Positions 63,210-64,000 of a stretch of 64,000 nucleotides of DNA are shown here, one piece after another. The first letter of the stretch is position 1. Every line of letters begins with the position of its first letter. The notes beneath the pieces are model-generated. The model worked only from the letters and a program-made list of their open reading frames with translations, was not told the origin of the DNA and ran no database searches. The translations under genes and the position numbers were made by a program. The DNA comes from Sphagnum compactum (Eukaryota; Bryophyta; Sphagnopsida; Sphagnales): contig OZ234497.1 in assembly GCA_965153455.1 (NCBI GenBank), positions 20,267,872 to 20,331,871 of the forward strand, written 5' to 3'.

Positions 63210-63482
63210 AGGCCAGGATAACCTGACCAAGGCAAATTGACCCCCACATTGGGATCATGATGGTAAAAAAACCGCAGAGCCCATTTAAAATTGCTCATAA
63301 ATATTCTAAATATTAAAAACATCATTTCTCTAGACAAAATCAGGGTCCCTAAAAAAATCCAAATCTATAAAATTTGGGGCCTGATATGGCCATTTGAACG
63401 GGTTTTGGGGGGGGGGTTTTCAGGGTGATCCCAATGGGGGGGGGGGGGTCAATTCACCTTGGCCGGTTCACCCAAGGGCCCA
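63210..63482. mobile_element. inverted-repeat element with G/C homopolymers
   Basis: The left part (CCAAGGCAAATTGACCCCC, then CATTGGGATCATG) is the reverse complement of the right part (GATCCCAATG, a G run, then TCAATTCACCTTGGCC). Arms are about 60 bp. G runs near 63,408 and 63,436 have expanded the right arm. Ends and target duplication are not resolved. Confidence 0.6.
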
Positions 63483-64000
63483 ATTAATCATGCATTGCCT
63501 GCAACATGAGCTCTGGCAGAACGCTTCCAATAATGCACTTGGGCTTGAGTTTTGAGATATAGCCCAAAGTGGCTGGCTATCATCGGTAGGAAGATTTAGT
63601 CAGATGTGGCTATGAGCTAAATATGGCATTAGAAAATCTTAAACATTCTTTCTCTTATTTTTGGCTACCTACTTAAAAACCATGCATGGAAAAGTCTGAC
63701 GATTTTTTCTTTTGGATTTGGTTGAATTTTTGGCTATTGAGAGAATCTAAAAAACCATTTGATTTTAGCACTTTAAAAAAAATTATGACTTAGCTTTTTT
63801 TTTCGGCTATAGTTTTTTTTGGTAAATGAGAGAGAGGTCGTCGTTGTGTGGATGTGAACAAAAGTCATGATGATAACAATGGAGGAGGCCCAGAGGGAAA
63901 AAGAAAGAAAGCGTGTTTGACAAGTCTCAAGGTGACATTGCATATTCCATCGGTAAAGCGCGGATGCTACAGTTCTGAAGAGTCACGGCAAAACCCTTCT
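63483..64000. other. window end, no feature recognised
   Basis: Moderately AT-rich sequence with no supported frame, RNA or repeat. Confidence 0.5.

Overview
The window looks like nuclear DNA of a seed-free land plant. Three intact genes have plant-type GT-AG introns: a NADPH ferric reductase of the FRO family, a PIA1/2-like ankyrin protein and a ZUFSP/ZUP1-like C78 peptidase. Degenerate copies of a DYW-type PPR gene and of a hydrolase + NB-ARC (HNL-like) immune receptor point the same way. HNL receptors are known mainly from liverworts and other bryophytes, and the introns are mostly short (110-380 bp), so a bryophyte is my first guess. A fern or lycophyte cannot be excluded from sequence alone. 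Gene exons have balanced composition, while the DNA between them is very AT-rich.

Layout. 1-16,000 is intergenic: degenerate minisatellites, a (CCTA)n array, two tRNA-like (SINE-like) segments, a PIF/Harbinger-type MITE with a TTA duplication, an unassigned 2-kb block of normal composition (4,930-6,950) and a decayed hAT-like transposase (11,806-9,530, minus). 16,050-16,560 is a GC/CpG-rich island. 17,580-19,430 holds a candidate spliced plus-strand gene with no recognised product. 20,282-21,290 is the ankyrin gene (minus; its leader may reach about 22,965). 23,750-24,430 has two adjacent minisatellites. 26,264-28,283 is the C78 peptidase gene (minus). Upstream of it, 28,746-29,871 is a large imperfect inverted repeat. 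32,330-33,720 is a second, different hAT relic (minus), and 44,100-45,250 a gag-like retroelement relic with a CCHC knuckle (plus). 45,880-47,000 is a PPR-DYW pseudogene (minus). 47,967-51,706 is the eight-exon FRO gene (plus). 53,448-53,845 is another terminal-inverted-repeat element. 57,457-61,640 is the HNL-like receptor pseudogene (minus) with a CACTA-ended foldback inserted in it. 61,980-63,490 carries several MITE-like pieces and a 38-bp palindrome.

The three intact genes are unrelated in function: membrane iron reduction, a small ankyrin adaptor and ubiquitin-system proteolysis. They are not an operon-like unit. The interval is a few small euchromatic gene islands separated by long stretches of decayed mobile DNA. 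Nothing here is certain to be a new system. The best leads are the unrecognised spliced gene, the HNL-like relic, the long inverted repeat upstream of the peptidase gene, and the alternating two-variant 38/39-bp satellite.
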